The position numbers and the translations under genes were made by a program. The notes below the pieces were generated by a model. It saw nothing but the letters and a program-made list of their open reading frames with translations, was not told the origin of the DNA and ran no database searches. Of a stretch of 64,000 nt of DNA, positions 18,485-28,104 are shown in pieces. How positions within the stretch are numbered: the first letter of the stretch is position 1; the number at the start of each line of letters is the position of its first letter. The DNA comes from Enterococcus sp. MMGLQ5-1 (GTDB lineage: Bacteria > Bacillota > Bacilli > Lactobacillales > Streptococcaceae), in assembly GCF_013155265.1 (NCBI RefSeq), contig NZ_JABJXU010000011.1:24040-88039 (forward strand), read 5' to 3'.

Positions 18485-19390
18485 ATGGAAGGAATTATTA
18501 ATTTATATAAGGAATCGGGAATGACCAGTCATGATTGTGTCTTTAAGCTAAGAAAAATTTTACAGACAAAAAAAATTGGTCATGGTGGGACACTAGATCC
18601 TGATGTTGAGGGTGTTTTACCAATTTGTGTTGGGCGTGCTACGAAGGTAATTGAATATATGGTTGATTCAGGCAAGACCTATGAAGGTGAAATTACCTTA
18701 GGTTATTCAACAACAACTGAGGATGCTAGCGGTGACATGGTAGAAAAACAACAATTAGTGCACCCTTTTTCTGAAGCGGAAATTAAGTCAGCGATGCAAA
18801 CATTTTTGGGCGAACAGCTTCAAATCCCTCCGATGTATTCGGCGGTTAAGGTCAACGGACGCAGGCTATACGAATATGCCAGAAAAAATGAAGTCGTTGA
18901 ACGTCCGATTAGAAAAATTAATGTTACCAGCTTTCAATTAATTGATGAGCCACGGTTTGAAGATGGGCTACAACGGTTCAATTTTCGTGTTTGCTGCTCT
19001 AAAGGAACCTATGTCAGAACCTTGGCGGTTGATTTAGGAGAAAAGCTTGGTATACCAAGTCATATGAGCTTTTTAAGGCGAACCGAAGCAGCAGGCTTAA
19101 CCGTTAACGAAGCACTAAAATTGTCGGAGCTTGAAGTGAGATATCAAAAAAGGGATTTATCCTTTTTAAAGCCTATTGAATTAGGTATTCAAAATCTTGT
19201 GTCTGTATCTGTTTCAGAAGCGCAGTTTAATCAACTCAAAAATGGTGGCAAATTTTTAATGAGTGATTTTGGCTTTGAAAAGCGACCTATTGTGCCAATT
19301 GCTGTCTTCTTTCAAGATAAATTAGTTGCGATTTATATCGCACACCCTGAAAAAAAAGATATTTTAAAGCCTAGTAAGGTCTTGGTTTAG
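18485..19390 (+). CDS. truB: tRNA pseudouridine(55) synthase TruB
   Basis: Makes pseudouridine-55 in the T-loop of tRNAs. The catalytic motif GHGGTLDP contains Asp38. Other signatures are QIPPMYSAVKVNGRRLYEYAR (split: QIPPMYSAVK, VNGRRLYEYAR) and CSKGTYVRTLAVDLG. A longer frame starts at 18413 inside pcrA. The ATG at 18485, 5 nt after GAGG and 5 nt after the pcrA stop, gives the family-like N-terminus MEGIINLYKESGMTSHD and 302 residues. Probably translationally linked to pcrA. Confidence 0.95.
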   Translation: MEGIINLYKESGMTSHDCVFKLRKILQTKKIGHGGTLDPDVEGVLPICVGRATKVIEYMVDSGKTYEGEITLGYSTTTEDASGDMVEKQQLVHPFSEAEIKSAMQTFLGEQLQIPPMYSAVKVNGRRLYEYARKNEVVERPIRKINVTSFQLIDEPRFEDGLQRFNFRVCCSKGTYVRTLAVDLGEKLGIPSHMSFLRRTEAAGLTVNEALKLSELEVRYQKRDLSFLKPIELGIQNLVSVSVSEAQFNQLKNGGKFLMSDFGFEKRPIVPIAVFFQDKLVAIYIAHPEKKDILKPSKVLV

Positions 19391-19428
19391 AATTAATATG
19401 TTTATTGTTTGTTAAGGTAGGAGTTGTT

Positions 19429-20361
19429 ATGGAAACAATTTATTTACATCATCCAGTGGCGGTAGAATTTTTACCAGTTGAACCACTTGTGATGGTATTA
19501 GGCTATTTTGATGGTATCCACCTTGGTCATCAGGCAGTGATAGAAAAAGCTAAAAAGGTTGCTGATGCGCACAATTTACCTTTAGCGGTGCTGACCTTTA
19601 CTCAGCATCCTTCAATTGTCTTTAAAAAATTTAATCAAGAAAAAATGATGAAGCATCTAGTTTCGCCAGAGGATCGAATTGAAGAGTTTGAACATTTGGG
19701 TATTGATTTACTTTATATGGTAGAATTCACTTCAAAGCTGGCTAATTTATCACCAGAAGATTTTATTAATCAATATTTACGTGATTTTAAAACTAAAATT
19801 GTTGTGACAGGCTTTGATTATACCTTTGGTAAAACAGCTGGCGTTGCTGAATTAAAAGCTCTATCACAAGAAATTGAGGTCATTACAGTACCCAAATTTA
19901 CATTAGATAATGAAAAGGTCAGCTCGACTCGTATCCGAGAAGCTTTAGACTGTGGTGATGTCGAGCTAGCCAATCGTTTGCTTGGCAGACCCTATCAATT
20001 TTCTGGTTTAGTTGTGCATGGCGAGGCGCGGGGACGAACGCTGGGCTTTCCGACAGCAAATCTTGAATTTGAGCGTTATGTATATGAGCCAGAAGTCGGT
20101 GTTTATGTTGTTGACATTGAGATTTACGGTGTGCATTATCGGGGTGCTGCCTCAATTGGCTATAATGATACTTTTGGCGCCAATCTGCGCAAGACAATCG
20201 AAGTCTACATTTTAGATTTTAATGAAGAAATTTATGGTGAAACAGTCAAAGTGAAATGGTTATCTAAAATTAGAGACATGGTTAAATTTACCAGTATTGA
20301 AGCGCTAGTTGACCAGTTAAAATCAGATGAAGCAGTTGCTCGGTCCTATCAGCCAAAATAG
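19429..20361 (+). CDS. ribF: Bifunctional riboflavin kinase / FAD synthetase RibF
   Basis: Converts riboflavin to FMN and FMN to FAD. The N-terminal nucleotidyl-transferase domain has LGYFDGIHLGHQAVI and VSSTRIREAL. The C-terminal flavokinase domain starts near residue 185 with GEARGRTLGFPTANL. The frame could extend to 19405, but TAGGAG lies inside that extension and the ATG at 19429 is correctly spaced, giving 310 residues. The truB-ribF order is standard in Firmicutes. Confidence 0.96.
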   Translation: METIYLHHPVAVEFLPVEPLVMVLGYFDGIHLGHQAVIEKAKKVADAHNLPLAVLTFTQHPSIVFKKFNQEKMMKHLVSPEDRIEEFEHLGIDLLYMVEFTSKLANLSPEDFINQYLRDFKTKIVVTGFDYTFGKTAGVAELKALSQEIEVITVPKFTLDNEKVSSTRIREALDCGDVELANRLLGRPYQFSGLVVHGEARGRTLGFPTANLEFERYVYEPEVGVYVVDIEIYGVHYRGAASIGYNDTFGANLRKTIEVYILDFNEEIYGETVKVKWLSKIRDMVKFTSIEALVDQLKSDEAVARSYQPK

Positions 20362-20633
20362 CTTTTCACAAATTACACTACTAACGTCATTAGCCTCAAT
20401 TTTATGATAAGATTACCCTGCGAGGGTTAGTATAATGCTAATTTCGAAGGGTATTTTACTATGGACAGCTTGTTTTCTTGCGAAAATGGTATTATTTGTC
20501 GGAAAGAATACCAAATTTACGTGGAGGGAGCTATTTTTATGCGAATAGTCCAATGTTTCCTAGAAAGAATGCAAAATTCACGTTATAATTGCTATTTTCG
20601 GGCGAATAATTCAGTCTTTCTCGAAAATAATCT
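20362..20633. other. Non-coding stretch after ribF
   Basis: No ORF is supported. Visible structure is limited to short hairpins: ACCCTGCGAGGGT (about 20414-20426), GGTATT/AATACC (about 20488-20512), and TATTTTCG/CGAAAATA (about 20592-20629). It leads into the dispersed repeat copy B. Confidence 0.5.
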
Positions 20634-20732
20634 TTAAGTCTCGTTTAAGCTATCCGTTATATTATTAATTTATCCCAAATAATTAATCTTTTTCATAAAC
20701 TCCGACCACTATCAGAAATGATGGTGGATTTT
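20634..20732 (-). repeat. 99-bp dispersed repeat, copy B
   Basis: Reverse complement of this segment aligns end to end with 622-720 with few mismatches. The best-conserved core is ATGAAAAAGATTAATTATTT followed by GGGATAA. It carries a short hairpin CCACCAT/ATAGTGG. It ends about 55 bp before the DUF805 gene, so it may also contribute upstream sequence to that promoter. Confidence 0.75.
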
Positions 20733-20788
20733 GTTGCTGTTTTTATGTTATTATATCTTAGCAATTGTTATTTTAGGAGGAAAATATT

Positions 20789-21310
20789 TTGATTAATGCT
20801 TATAAGAATTTTTGGAAAAATTATACAAATTTTTACGGAAAAGCAACTAGAAGTGACTATTGGTTAGTGGTATTGGCTAATTTTTTAATCTATCTTATCC
20901 CTACTACGCTTTTAATTATAATATTATCTACATCAATTAGTGCATCATACTACGGTGAACCAAGTACTGGTGCAATTATGAGCTGTATCGGTCTGGGTAT
21001 ACTTATGTTTGTTTACTTTGTTGCAACTTTGGTCGCTAATGTTGCCATTCAAATTAGACGTTTGAGAGATGCAGGGTTACCCTGGGGGCTATTCTTTTTG
21101 AATTTTATCCCATATATTGGTGGTTTAGTTACGTTGGTTTTATACTGCATGCCTTCAAGTAAAACGGATTTCAAGTCGACCAGTATTAATGTTACTAAAG
21201 TTGTCGAAAAATCTGAGGCTGAAAAATTAAAGGAATGGGAGCAATTGTTTGAAGCTGGCACAATTACTCAAGAAGAATACGATAAGAAGAAAAAAGAATT
21301 ATTAAATTAA
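20789..21310 (+). CDS. DUF805 membrane protein with C-terminal SHOCT domain
   Basis: Small membrane protein of unknown function. The N-terminal DUF805 domain (about residues 5-125) has the family pattern NFWKNYTNFYGKATRSDYW and RRLRDAGLPWG with four hydrophobic helices. The last 32 residues form a SHOCT-like helical hairpin (LKEWEQLFEAGTITQEEYDKKK). Translation starts at TTG 9 nt after AGGAGG. The role is unknown. SHOCT domains are usually oligomerisation modules. Confidence 0.85.
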   Translation: MINAYKNFWKNYTNFYGKATRSDYWLVVLANFLIYLIPTTLLIIILSTSISASYYGEPSTGAIMSCIGLGILMFVYFVATLVANVAIQIRRLRDAGLPWGLFFLNFIPYIGGLVTLVLYCMPSSKTDFKSTSINVTKVVEKSEAEKLKEWEQLFEAGTITQEEYDKKKKELLN

Positions 21311-21491
21311 TAGTCTAATTAAGTATTTCTTTGAATGAAGATGACTTGGTATTCGTAATATTGATGAAAAATAATCGTTAAAAAGCTTAGTAAAAATCTG
21401 TATAGGTGCTTTTTATTATCTTATAATACATTTTTCTTAAAAAATATTAGGATAAACTTATTTCAGAATTTTGTTAAGCAATGTGATATAT

Positions 21492-21531
21492 AAAATATAC
21501 CTGAAACGAACATCGTTTCAGGTATATTTTT
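21492..21531. terminator. Terminator at the 3' end of scrB
   Basis: AAAATATACCTGAAACGA pairs perfectly with TCGTTTCAGGTATATTTT across a 3-nt loop. It is followed by T-rich sequence in both directions. It overlaps the scrB stop codon and also faces the DUF805 gene. Confidence 0.85.
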
Positions 21532-22957
21532 AAATTTTATACTGACCATAGGAAGCCCTTGTATCACAATCGAGTAATTGAAGCTTACCAACATTATCCT
21601 GAAAGCTTCTAAAGGAAAACGTTCTTTCGCCTTCGTTTAAATAAATTTCGACAAATGAATTATCTACAAAAATATCTACAGCATTAAGCTTTTCAATTTT
21701 TGCCTGACGCAGCTCACCATATTCTGAGTCAATTTGCATTGCAAGTCCCGCTCTTGAGAGGGTTACGAGTGATGTTGTTGAATCATATTTGAGTGTCCAC
21801 TTATCATTTTTGTCACCGATAGCAATATTATAGTTACCCTCAAGATGCAGACGGTAGTATCTTGATTCAATTTGCAGGTCTTTTGAATTAATAGGTGTGA
21901 GTTCATCAAACGCAGCGAGTAATTCTGGAACAGGGAATCGATATAGCTTATTGGCATTGATTGTCAGCTTTTGAGGCATCGTCAAACCGTGCTTCCATTT
22001 TTCTTGGTCAGTTGTATAAATCGGCTCGCCACAGCCAAACCAAGCAAAGCTGATTGCTTGGTGGTGCTCACCATAGAATGCCTGAGGTGCATAGTAATCA
22101 AAGCCACTGTCAATCTCTAACACTTCATCGCTTGAACTGACAAATTTTAAGTTTTCAATATCTAAGTGACCAACGAGCTGTACAGTTGCAAACCGATTTT
22201 TAAATTGAAGTGCCGTTTCAGAAATGCCCATTGGCGATAGCATCAATACATCTTGCCCATCGACTTTGATCAGGCTTGGGCATTCGAGCATATAGCCTGT
22301 ATCAATTGGTAAATCAATTAAACCGAGATAGTGCCAGTCATAGAGATTTTCACTTTGATAGATTAAGAGTACCCCTTCATCACCAAAGCCATTACGACTG
22401 ACGCCATTGAACTTACCGCCACCAAGCAGCATATAAAATTGCTGATTTCTCTTAAAAACAAATGGGTCACGTAGCTCACCAGATAAGCCATCAGGGGCGC
22501 CGTCGATAATTGGTTTGTCTAATTTTTCAATCTTCCCATCAGAAGACATGATTGCCATCGCCTGTTTGGCAATTTTTCCAGCTGACGTTTTATAATTTGC
22601 CGTATAAAATAAGAAAAGATGTCCGTCATGTTCAATTGCATTGCCAGAGTAGCAGCCATTTTTTTCAAACTCTTGATCGGGAATTAATGCTATTTCTTGG
22701 TCGCTCCAATGGATTAAATCTTTAGATGCTGTATGTCCCCAATGCTTTAAACCGTGTACGGCATCAAATGGATACCATTGAAAGAAAACATGATACTTAC
22801 CTTCAAAATAGGCGAGACCGTTTGGATCATTCATTAAGCCTGCTTTAGGATAAATATGATATTTAGGTAAATACTGACTTCTGCTGACCTGATTTTCTAA
22901 TTCTGATAAGATTTCTTGATCCTCAGCGCGGTAATACTTTTCTTTCGCATTAATCAT
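21530..22957 (-). CDS. scrB: Sucrose-6-phosphate hydrolase (GH32)
   Basis: Cytoplasmic enzyme that splits sucrose 6-phosphate, delivered by the PTS, into glucose 6-phosphate and fructose. GH32 signatures are the nucleophile block MNDPNG (Asp44), the stabiliser ELRDPF, and the acid/base ECPSL. Also present is FQWYP. The five-blade propeller is followed by a C-terminal beta-sandwich ending VDNSFVEIYLNEGERTFSFR (20 residues). It lies 31 nt behind scrA on the same strand. Fructo-oligosaccharide phosphate is an alternative substrate. Confidence 0.93.
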   Translation of the reverse strand: MINAKEKYYRAEDQEILSELENQVSRSQYLPKYHIYPKAGLMNDPNGLAYFEGKYHVFFQWYPFDAVHGLKHWGHTASKDLIHWSDQEIALIPDQEFEKNGCYSGNAIEHDGHLFLFYTANYKTSAGKIAKQAMAIMSSDGKIEKLDKPIIDGAPDGLSGELRDPFVFKRNQQFYMLLGGGKFNGVSRNGFGDEGVLLIYQSENLYDWHYLGLIDLPIDTGYMLECPSLIKVDGQDVLMLSPMGISETALQFKNRFATVQLVGHLDIENLKFVSSSDEVLEIDSGFDYYAPQAFYGEHHQAISFAWFGCGEPIYTTDQEKWKHGLTMPQKLTINANKLYRFPVPELLAAFDELTPINSKDLQIESRYYRLHLEGNYNIAIGDKNDKWTLKYDSTTSLVTLSRAGLAMQIDSEYGELRQAKIEKLNAVDIFVDNSFVEIYLNEGERTFSFRSFQDNVGKLQLLDCDTRASYGQYKI

Positions 22958-22988
22958 CGTTAATTATTGCTCGCTTTCTATCTATTAA

Positions 22989-24419
22989 TTATATCTCAGC
23001 ACCAGCGACCCCTTTGATTTTGTTATAAATAACTAAAAAGGCGATTGGTACAGCAAAGGCAACTAAACAACCAAGGATATAGTGAATCATCACAGGAGGA
23101 TTAACAATAGTAATACCTGGAATGCCTGTTAAACCGAAGCCTAAGGCTTTAACATCAAAAATTTTCATATAGGCGCCTCCAATACCAGCACCAATTACAC
23201 CTGAAATAAATGGAATGATTGAGTCCTTTAAATTGACTGCAAAAATTGCAGGTTCACTGACACCAACTAAGGTTGGAATAAAGCTAGAAACAGCAATTTC
23301 ACGACGTTTTGATTTTTTCTTAGCTAAAAAGAACATCCCCATTGCAGCGCCACCCTGTGAAATAATCGAAACTGCCCAGAGTGGTTGAATGTAGTTGAAG
23401 CCAGTTTCTGAAAGAAGCTGTGCTTCGATTGAACCAATCATATGATGTGTTCCTGTAATTACCAAGGGTTGAAGTAATGCTGCAAAGATGGCGGCACCAA
23501 ATACACCAGCCTTAATATATAGGAAGTTGGCAACACTACCAATACCAGCTGCGACAATATCACCTAACGGACCAAAGACTAGGAATAGTGCTAAGGATGA
23601 TACTAGAATTGTAATGGCAGGTACAAAGATAAAGGTCAGCATTTCTGGAATGCGCTTAGTGATAAATTTCTCAAATTTTGCCATAAATAATGAGCTTAAA
23701 ATTGCAGGAAAGATACCACCCTGAAAGGCAACCTGTGGAATTTCTAAGCCAAATAGGTTCCAGCTTGCGACATTATCTAAATTACCTTGCATGTAATCAA
23801 AGCGATTGGCAAGATCTGGATGAACGAGAATTAAACCAAGAATAATACCGAAAACAGGATTGCCACCAAATCTTTTAGTAGCAGAATAAGCAACAAAGAC
23901 TGGTAAGAAATTAAGACCTGTGGCAATAATATTTAGAAAGCTTGAAATATCCTCTGCCCAACGATAGTTATCGGCAAGACTACCCTCTAAGCCAAAAATA
24001 CCTGTTGTATTAAAAATTGCTCGAATGCCGAGCAGCATTGCACAACCAACAATGGCTGGAATTAAGGCAACAAAGATATCTGAGAAGGCCTTGAAAAATT
24101 CCATTGTTCGTCCTTTAAGCGATTTATCAACCGGACCAGCTGGCGCTGTCTTTTGCTCACCACCCAAATCACCAATACCAGTTTCTTTAACAAATGCTTC
24201 ATAGACACGATCGACTAAGCCGGTGCCAAAAACAATTTGTAGTTGACCCTTGTTAAAAAATACACCCTTGGCACCTTCGACATTCTCTAGTTTTTCTTTG
24301 TCAAATTTTTCTTGATTTAGTGTTAAACGAAGTCTGGTTACACAATGTGTTGCTCCCGAAATATTTTCTTTGCCACCTGCTGCCGTTACAATTTCTTCGA
24401 CAATTTGTTTGTAGTCCAT
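22989..24419 (-). CDS. scrA: PTS sucrose-type EIIBC component
   Basis: Membrane permease that imports and phosphorylates sucrose (or a related beta-fructoside). The EIIB domain comes first with phospho-Cys26 in THCVTRLRL. The EIIC domain (about 105-470) has SDIFVALIPAIVG, GTHHMIGSIEAQLL and VGVSEPAIFAVNL. No EIIA domain is fused, so it must borrow one from another EII such as the EIIBCA at 48375. The ATG follows AAAGGAG. Two ScrR-type operators sit in its promoter. Confidence 0.92.
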   Translation of the reverse strand: MDYKQIVEEIVTAAGGKENISGATHCVTRLRLTLNQEKFDKEKLENVEGAKGVFFNKGQLQIVFGTGLVDRVYEAFVKETGIGDLGGEQKTAPAGPVDKSLKGRTMEFFKAFSDIFVALIPAIVGCAMLLGIRAIFNTTGIFGLEGSLADNYRWAEDISSFLNIIATGLNFLPVFVAYSATKRFGGNPVFGIILGLILVHPDLANRFDYMQGNLDNVASWNLFGLEIPQVAFQGGIFPAILSSLFMAKFEKFITKRIPEMLTFIFVPAITILVSSLALFLVFGPLGDIVAAGIGSVANFLYIKAGVFGAAIFAALLQPLVITGTHHMIGSIEAQLLSETGFNYIQPLWAVSIISQGGAAMGMFFLAKKKSKRREIAVSSFIPTLVGVSEPAIFAVNLKDSIIPFISGVIGAGIGGAYMKIFDVKALGFGLTGIPGITIVNPPVMIHYILGCLVAFAVPIAFLVIYNKIKGVAGAEI

Positions 24420-24448
24420 GGTAACTCTCCTTTAGTAGTTTTTTATTT

Positions 24449-24462
24449 TTGGAACGTTCCAA
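24449..24462. promoter_or_regulatory. Probable ScrR operator 1
   Basis: TTGGAACGTTCCAA, a perfect 14-bp palindrome of LacI type, just downstream of the -10 of the scrA promoter. Its 12-bp core is repeated at 24481. Confidence 0.85.
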
Positions 24463-24472
24463 CTATAATTTT

Positions 24473-24500
24473 ATTATACATGGAACGTTCCAAAAATCAA
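24473..24500 (-). promoter_or_regulatory. Promoter of the scrA-scrB operon
   Basis: On the minus strand TTGATT (24500-24495), a 16-bp spacer and TATAAT (24478-24473). Operator 2 fills the spacer and operator 1 covers the start region, so repressor binding would block polymerase. The sequence TGAAAACGCTT overlapping the -35 resembles half of a cre site. Confidence 0.75.
24481..24492. promoter_or_regulatory. Probable ScrR operator 2
   Basis: TGGAACGTTCCA, identical in core to the palindrome at 24449 and centred 31 bp away (about three helical turns), so two repressor dimers would bind the same face. Confidence 0.85.
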
Positions 24501-24530
24501 GCGTTTTCATAAAAAAAAAACAACGAACTA

Positions 24531-25520
24531 TTAAATATGCTTAGTCGTTGTAAAATTACCAAATTTGACTGGTAAGATATTTTTTTGCTGTGGTGAATCT
24601 GGCTTTTTAATGGCAATTCTTAAAAGCTCTGCTACACTGATTTCAGCAATTTTTTCAACATCCTGAATGATGGTTGAGATATAAAGCTGCTGACTTGCAA
24701 AGCCTTTAGCACCGTCAAATCCAATTAATTGGACGTCCTCTGGAATTGTCCAATTGAGCTTTGCGAAGCTACGATAGATGTATTCAGCATAGCGATCAGT
24801 TGCTGCAAAAATGCCATCATAGCGGCAATCATTTTGGTAGGCCTTTAGTAAAAACTGTTCGAGTCTTTTTGGGAAATCCTTAGAGTTCCCCTTGTCTAAA
24901 TGGACTTCAAAGTCAATTTTTTGATGCTGGCAATAGTCCACAAAACCGTTAATCCGCTCTGTAATTCCTAGGTTATTTGGTAAATGCCTAACAACCATTA
25001 ATAGCTTTTTAGCGCCGCGCCGATCTAATTCCTTGGCAGCTAATTGCGCACCACCAAAATTATCACTTGTCACAAAGGGTACTTTTTCATTTAGATAGCG
25101 CTCAATTGAAACAATCGGTAAATCAGAGGTAATATATGGCGTGATATCACTATAAGTAATCGTAATAATGCCTCTGACCTTTTGCTCCCTTGCCATTTTT
25201 AGATAATCTAGCTCTAAATTATAGTCGTTTTGTGAATTACATAGTAGCATTTTATAATTTTTTTTTTGTAAGGCTAGCTGAACGTAATAGGTTAATTCCG
25301 CAAAGAAGGGTGTCCAAATGGTCGGCAAAATAAAGGCTATTAGGTCGCTATCTTGTCTTTTAAGCGCTCTAGCCGCTTGATTGGGGACATAATGAAGTGC
25401 TTCGATTGCCATTTCAATGCGGTCAGCTGAAGCCTGCTTGATTTTAATGCCATTGATATAGTTTGATACTGTGCCACGCGAGACCTTGGCTAATTTAGCA
25501 ACATCATTCATATTTGCCAT
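24531..25520 (-). CDS. scrR: LacI-family transcriptional regulator, probable sucrose repressor
   Basis: DNA-binding repressor of 329 residues. The N-terminal LacI helix-turn-helix is MNDVAKLAKVSRGTVSNYIN, followed by the hinge helix NQAARALKR and a periplasmic-binding-protein-like effector domain. It lies upstream of scrA on the same strand, and the intergenic gap holds two LacI-type palindromes, which supports control of scrAB. The start ATG has AAAGGGG 9 nt upstream. The effector is unknown from sequence. Confidence 0.9.
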   Translation of the reverse strand: MANMNDVAKLAKVSRGTVSNYINGIKIKQASADRIEMAIEALHYVPNQAARALKRQDSDLIAFILPTIWTPFFAELTYYVQLALQKKNYKMLLCNSQNDYNLELDYLKMAREQKVRGIITITYSDITPYITSDLPIVSIERYLNEKVPFVTSDNFGGAQLAAKELDRRGAKKLLMVVRHLPNNLGITERINGFVDYCQHQKIDFEVHLDKGNSKDFPKRLEQFLLKAYQNDCRYDGIFAATDRYAEYIYRSFAKLNWTIPEDVQLIGFDGAKGFASQQLYISTIIQDVEKIAEISVAELLRIAIKKPDSPQQKNILPVKFGNFTTTKHI

Positions 25521-25628
25521 TAGCAGTTGCCCCTTTCATCCTCAAATTTTCAAATATTTAATAATCCAATTTTAACATAATTCATGGAAAAATAATGGTT
25601 GTCAAGGGCTTTTTAACCGAGAGTTCAA

Positions 25629-25667
25629 TAAAAATAGCCATCAACCGATTTATAGGTTTGGCTATCT
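25629..25667 (-). terminator. Terminator of the Cof-type phosphatase gene
   Basis: On the minus strand GATAGCC and AACC pair with GGTT and GGCTAT, followed by TTTTTATTG. It sits 20 nt beyond the stop codon. Confidence 0.7.
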
Positions 25668-25686
25668 TAGCTTAGTTTAGTGCTGT

Positions 25687-26562
25687 TTAAGCTGTCCAGT
25701 TCTTATTTAAAATATTGGTAATGGCATGAGCGACACCACTTTCAACATTGGAAATGGTATGATAGTTTGCGATTGCTTTGACGCCAGCTTCGGCATTTCC
25801 CATTGCTACACCAATCCCTGCTGATTTCAGCATACTAACATCATTATAATTATCTCCAAAGGCGGCAACATTTTTCATCGGAATCTCCAATTTATCAGCT
25901 ACTCTTTTCAAAGTAATCCCTTTTTGTGCTTGAAAGTGATTGACTTCGATATTATTAGCACCAGATGAGGTAATAAAAAGACCATCGATTTTTTCAAGCT
26001 CTTCTTTTGCGTAGCTTAATTTATCTTGATTAATGTCACCCATTGCAAAAATTTTAACCACCTTTTGATTTTCATTACTTAAAATGGTGTCGAATTGTTT
26101 AATATAGTTAATTGGTAAGAGATCTAAATGTGAATTAATAATTTTTTTGGCTTCTTCAAGCTCTAGGTTTGGCGAGGTGCTCATCAGCCATTTGCCGAAA
26201 TGAGCAGCGCGTGTTGCCTCACTTTCTGAATAACCGCCCTGGTTGGTTAATAGCTCAAAGTAAATATTATATTTTCTAAGGATTGACATTGCCTGAAAGG
26301 TTTTCGGATGTTCAATTTCTAATGAGTAAATGTTATTACCATCCTGATCAAATATTTGTGCGCCGTTTGATGTGATATAATTGCATTTGATACCGGCTTT
26401 AGCGACGGTTGGCTCAGCTTCGGCAAAGGAGCGCCCAGTTGCGACTAGGAATTTAATACCCTCTGCTTGGGCAGCCTTAATCATTTCAGCATTTTTTGCA
26501 GAAATGTTCATTTGGTCATCAAGCAATGTACCATCCATGTCGGATGCGATTAACTGAATCAT
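25687..26562 (-). CDS. Cof-type HAD family sugar-phosphate phosphatase
   Basis: Cytoplasmic haloacid-dehalogenase phosphatase of the Cof subfamily, 291 residues. Motif I is SDMDGTLLDD, motif II VATGRSF, and motif IV GDNYNDVSMLKSAG; a type IIB cap lies between. Typical substrates are sugar phosphates, but the exact one cannot be read from sequence. It is monocistronic, behind the scrR gene and ended by its own terminator. Confidence 0.92.
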   Translation of the reverse strand: MIQLIASDMDGTLLDDQMNISAKNAEMIKAAQAEGIKFLVATGRSFAEAEPTVAKAGIKCNYITSNGAQIFDQDGNNIYSLEIEHPKTFQAMSILRKYNIYFELLTNQGGYSESEATRAAHFGKWLMSTSPNLELEEAKKIINSHLDLLPINYIKQFDTILSNENQKVVKIFAMGDINQDKLSYAKEELEKIDGLFITSSGANNIEVNHFQAQKGITLKRVADKLEIPMKNVAAFGDNYNDVSMLKSAGIGVAMGNAEAGVKAIANYHTISNVESGVAHAITNILNKNWTA

Positions 26563-26902
26563 GTTTTAAGAATCCTCCTAGATTAAATTTAAATGTTAAT
26601 ATGGCTTAATTTGATAGCTGCAAATACTAAATAAAGCATGAGCTTGTCGTAGCCTGTTAAGTCATTTAAGATAGTTTATATTATACTATATCAAGTGTAT
26701 CATTTTTATGGTGTGATAAGAAAGCGTTTAAAATTAATTCGTCTAATTAATTTTATGTTAGATATCTATTGCCTAATTAATACTTTAAAGTGCCAATAGA
26801 TTCATTGGCTGTAGTATAATAGGATATAATTATGATTTAGTATCAGCTTTAATGCTTTAGTATTCGTTTAATTATCAGAGCAATGATATAAGGAGCTTTA
26901 TC
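26563..26902. promoter_or_regulatory. Divergent intergenic region between the Cof gene and hemW
   Basis: About 340 bp without an ORF. It contains two overlapping TATAAT candidates facing hemW (26815-26820 and 26825-26830), a small hairpin GCCAAT/ATTGGC at 26792-26809, and AGAAAGCGTTTAAA at 26719-26732, which matches 12 of 14 positions of the CcpA cre consensus. These are candidates only. Confidence 0.35.
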
Positions 26903-28084
26903 TTGCAAAATAAGATTCAAAAAATAGCTAAAATAGTTCAAAAGCCTAGTTCAACTTATATTCATATCCCTTTTTGTTCACAAATTTGTTTTTATTGTGA
27001 TTTTAGTAAGGTGCTGATAGATTATCAACCAGTTGACGCTTATATTACCGCTATATTAAAGGAAATTGAGCAGGCCAAGCCTGAGGCACAGAGGACAATC
27101 TATATTGGCGGTGGAACACCAACGGCGATCAGCCCACAGCAATTGAGACGACTTCTTGAGGGAATTGAAGCGAGAATCGATATGTCATCGGTCATTGAAT
27201 ATACGATTGAGGCTAATCCAAATGATTTGACTGAAGAAATTGTTGCGGTAATTGCCGATTCTAAAATTAATCGAGTATCAATCGGTGTTCAGACCTTTAA
27301 TTCAAGACTCTTAAAGAAAATAGGGCGTAATCATACACCTCAGGACATTTCGACAGGGATTCAGCGTTTACGTGAAGCGGAGATTCACAACTTATCAATT
27401 GATTTAATCTATGCTTTGCCCGGTCAGACAATTGATGATTTAAGGCAAACGCTGGCAAGTGCTTTGGCACTTGAGTTACCACATTACTCGATTTATTCAT
27501 TAATTTTGGAAAATCAGACAGTATTCATGAATCAGCTGAGGCGTGGTAAGTTAAACCTACCAGATAATGAAGTAGAGTATGAGATGTATCAAATCATCAG
27601 AAAGGCTCTGAGAAATCAAGGCTTTAAGCATTATGAGGTTTCCAATTTTGGTCAAAGGGGCTATGAGTCTCAGCATAATTTGGTTTACTGGAACAATCAG
27701 TCTTATTATGGCTTTGGCGCAGGTGCTTCAGGCTATGTTGATGGGATTCGCTATAAAAATCATGGTCCAATTCAACATTATCTAAAGGGGATTGCGCAAA
27801 AACAGCCTCGAGTGAGTGAAGAAAAATTAACAATTCGTGAAATAATTGAAGAGGAGCTTTTTTTAGGGCTAAGGAAGGCTGAAGGTATCTCCATTGAGCA
27901 ATTTAACGCACAGTTTCCTTTTGATTTTCAACAGCTATATGGTGTAACGGTAGAAAATCTATTAGAAAAAGATTTAGTAAAAATTGAAGAACAGCGCCTC
28001 AAAATGACAGCTTTAGGCTTGAATCAAGGTAATGATGTTTTTGAGGCTTTTTTAATAGAAGGTGAGCTGCCGAAAATCGATTAA
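26903..28084 (+). CDS. hemW: Radical SAM heme chaperone HemW (HemN-like)
   Basis: Radical SAM protein related to coproporphyrinogen dehydrogenase, shown in other bacteria to bind and deliver heme. The cluster ligands are C25xxxC29xxC32 (PFCSQICFYCDF). TIYIGGGTPTA and RVSIGVQTF follow, and the HemN C-terminal domain is present (YGFGAGASGY). Translation begins at TTG 7 nt after AAGGAG. Calling it HemN would be an over-reading. Confidence 0.92.
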   Translation: MQNKIQKIAKIVQKPSSTYIHIPFCSQICFYCDFSKVLIDYQPVDAYITAILKEIEQAKPEAQRTIYIGGGTPTAISPQQLRRLLEGIEARIDMSSVIEYTIEANPNDLTEEIVAVIADSKINRVSIGVQTFNSRLLKKIGRNHTPQDISTGIQRLREAEIHNLSIDLIYALPGQTIDDLRQTLASALALELPHYSIYSLILENQTVFMNQLRRGKLNLPDNEVEYEMYQIIRKALRNQGFKHYEVSNFGQRGYESQHNLVYWNNQSYYGFGAGASGYVDGIRYKNHGPIQHYLKGIAQKQPRVSEEKLTIREIIEEELFLGLRKAEGISIEQFNAQFPFDFQQLYGVTVENLLEKDLVKIEEQRLKMTALGLNQGNDVFEAFLIEGELPKID

Positions 28085-28104
28085 TAAACCAGAAAGGTGA
28101 ATTT

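Noticed and set aside
26903..28084. Oxygen-independent coproporphyrinogen III oxidase (HemN)
   Set aside because: Shorter HemN-like proteins of this type in lactic acid bacteria are HemW. No other heme-biosynthesis gene is present.
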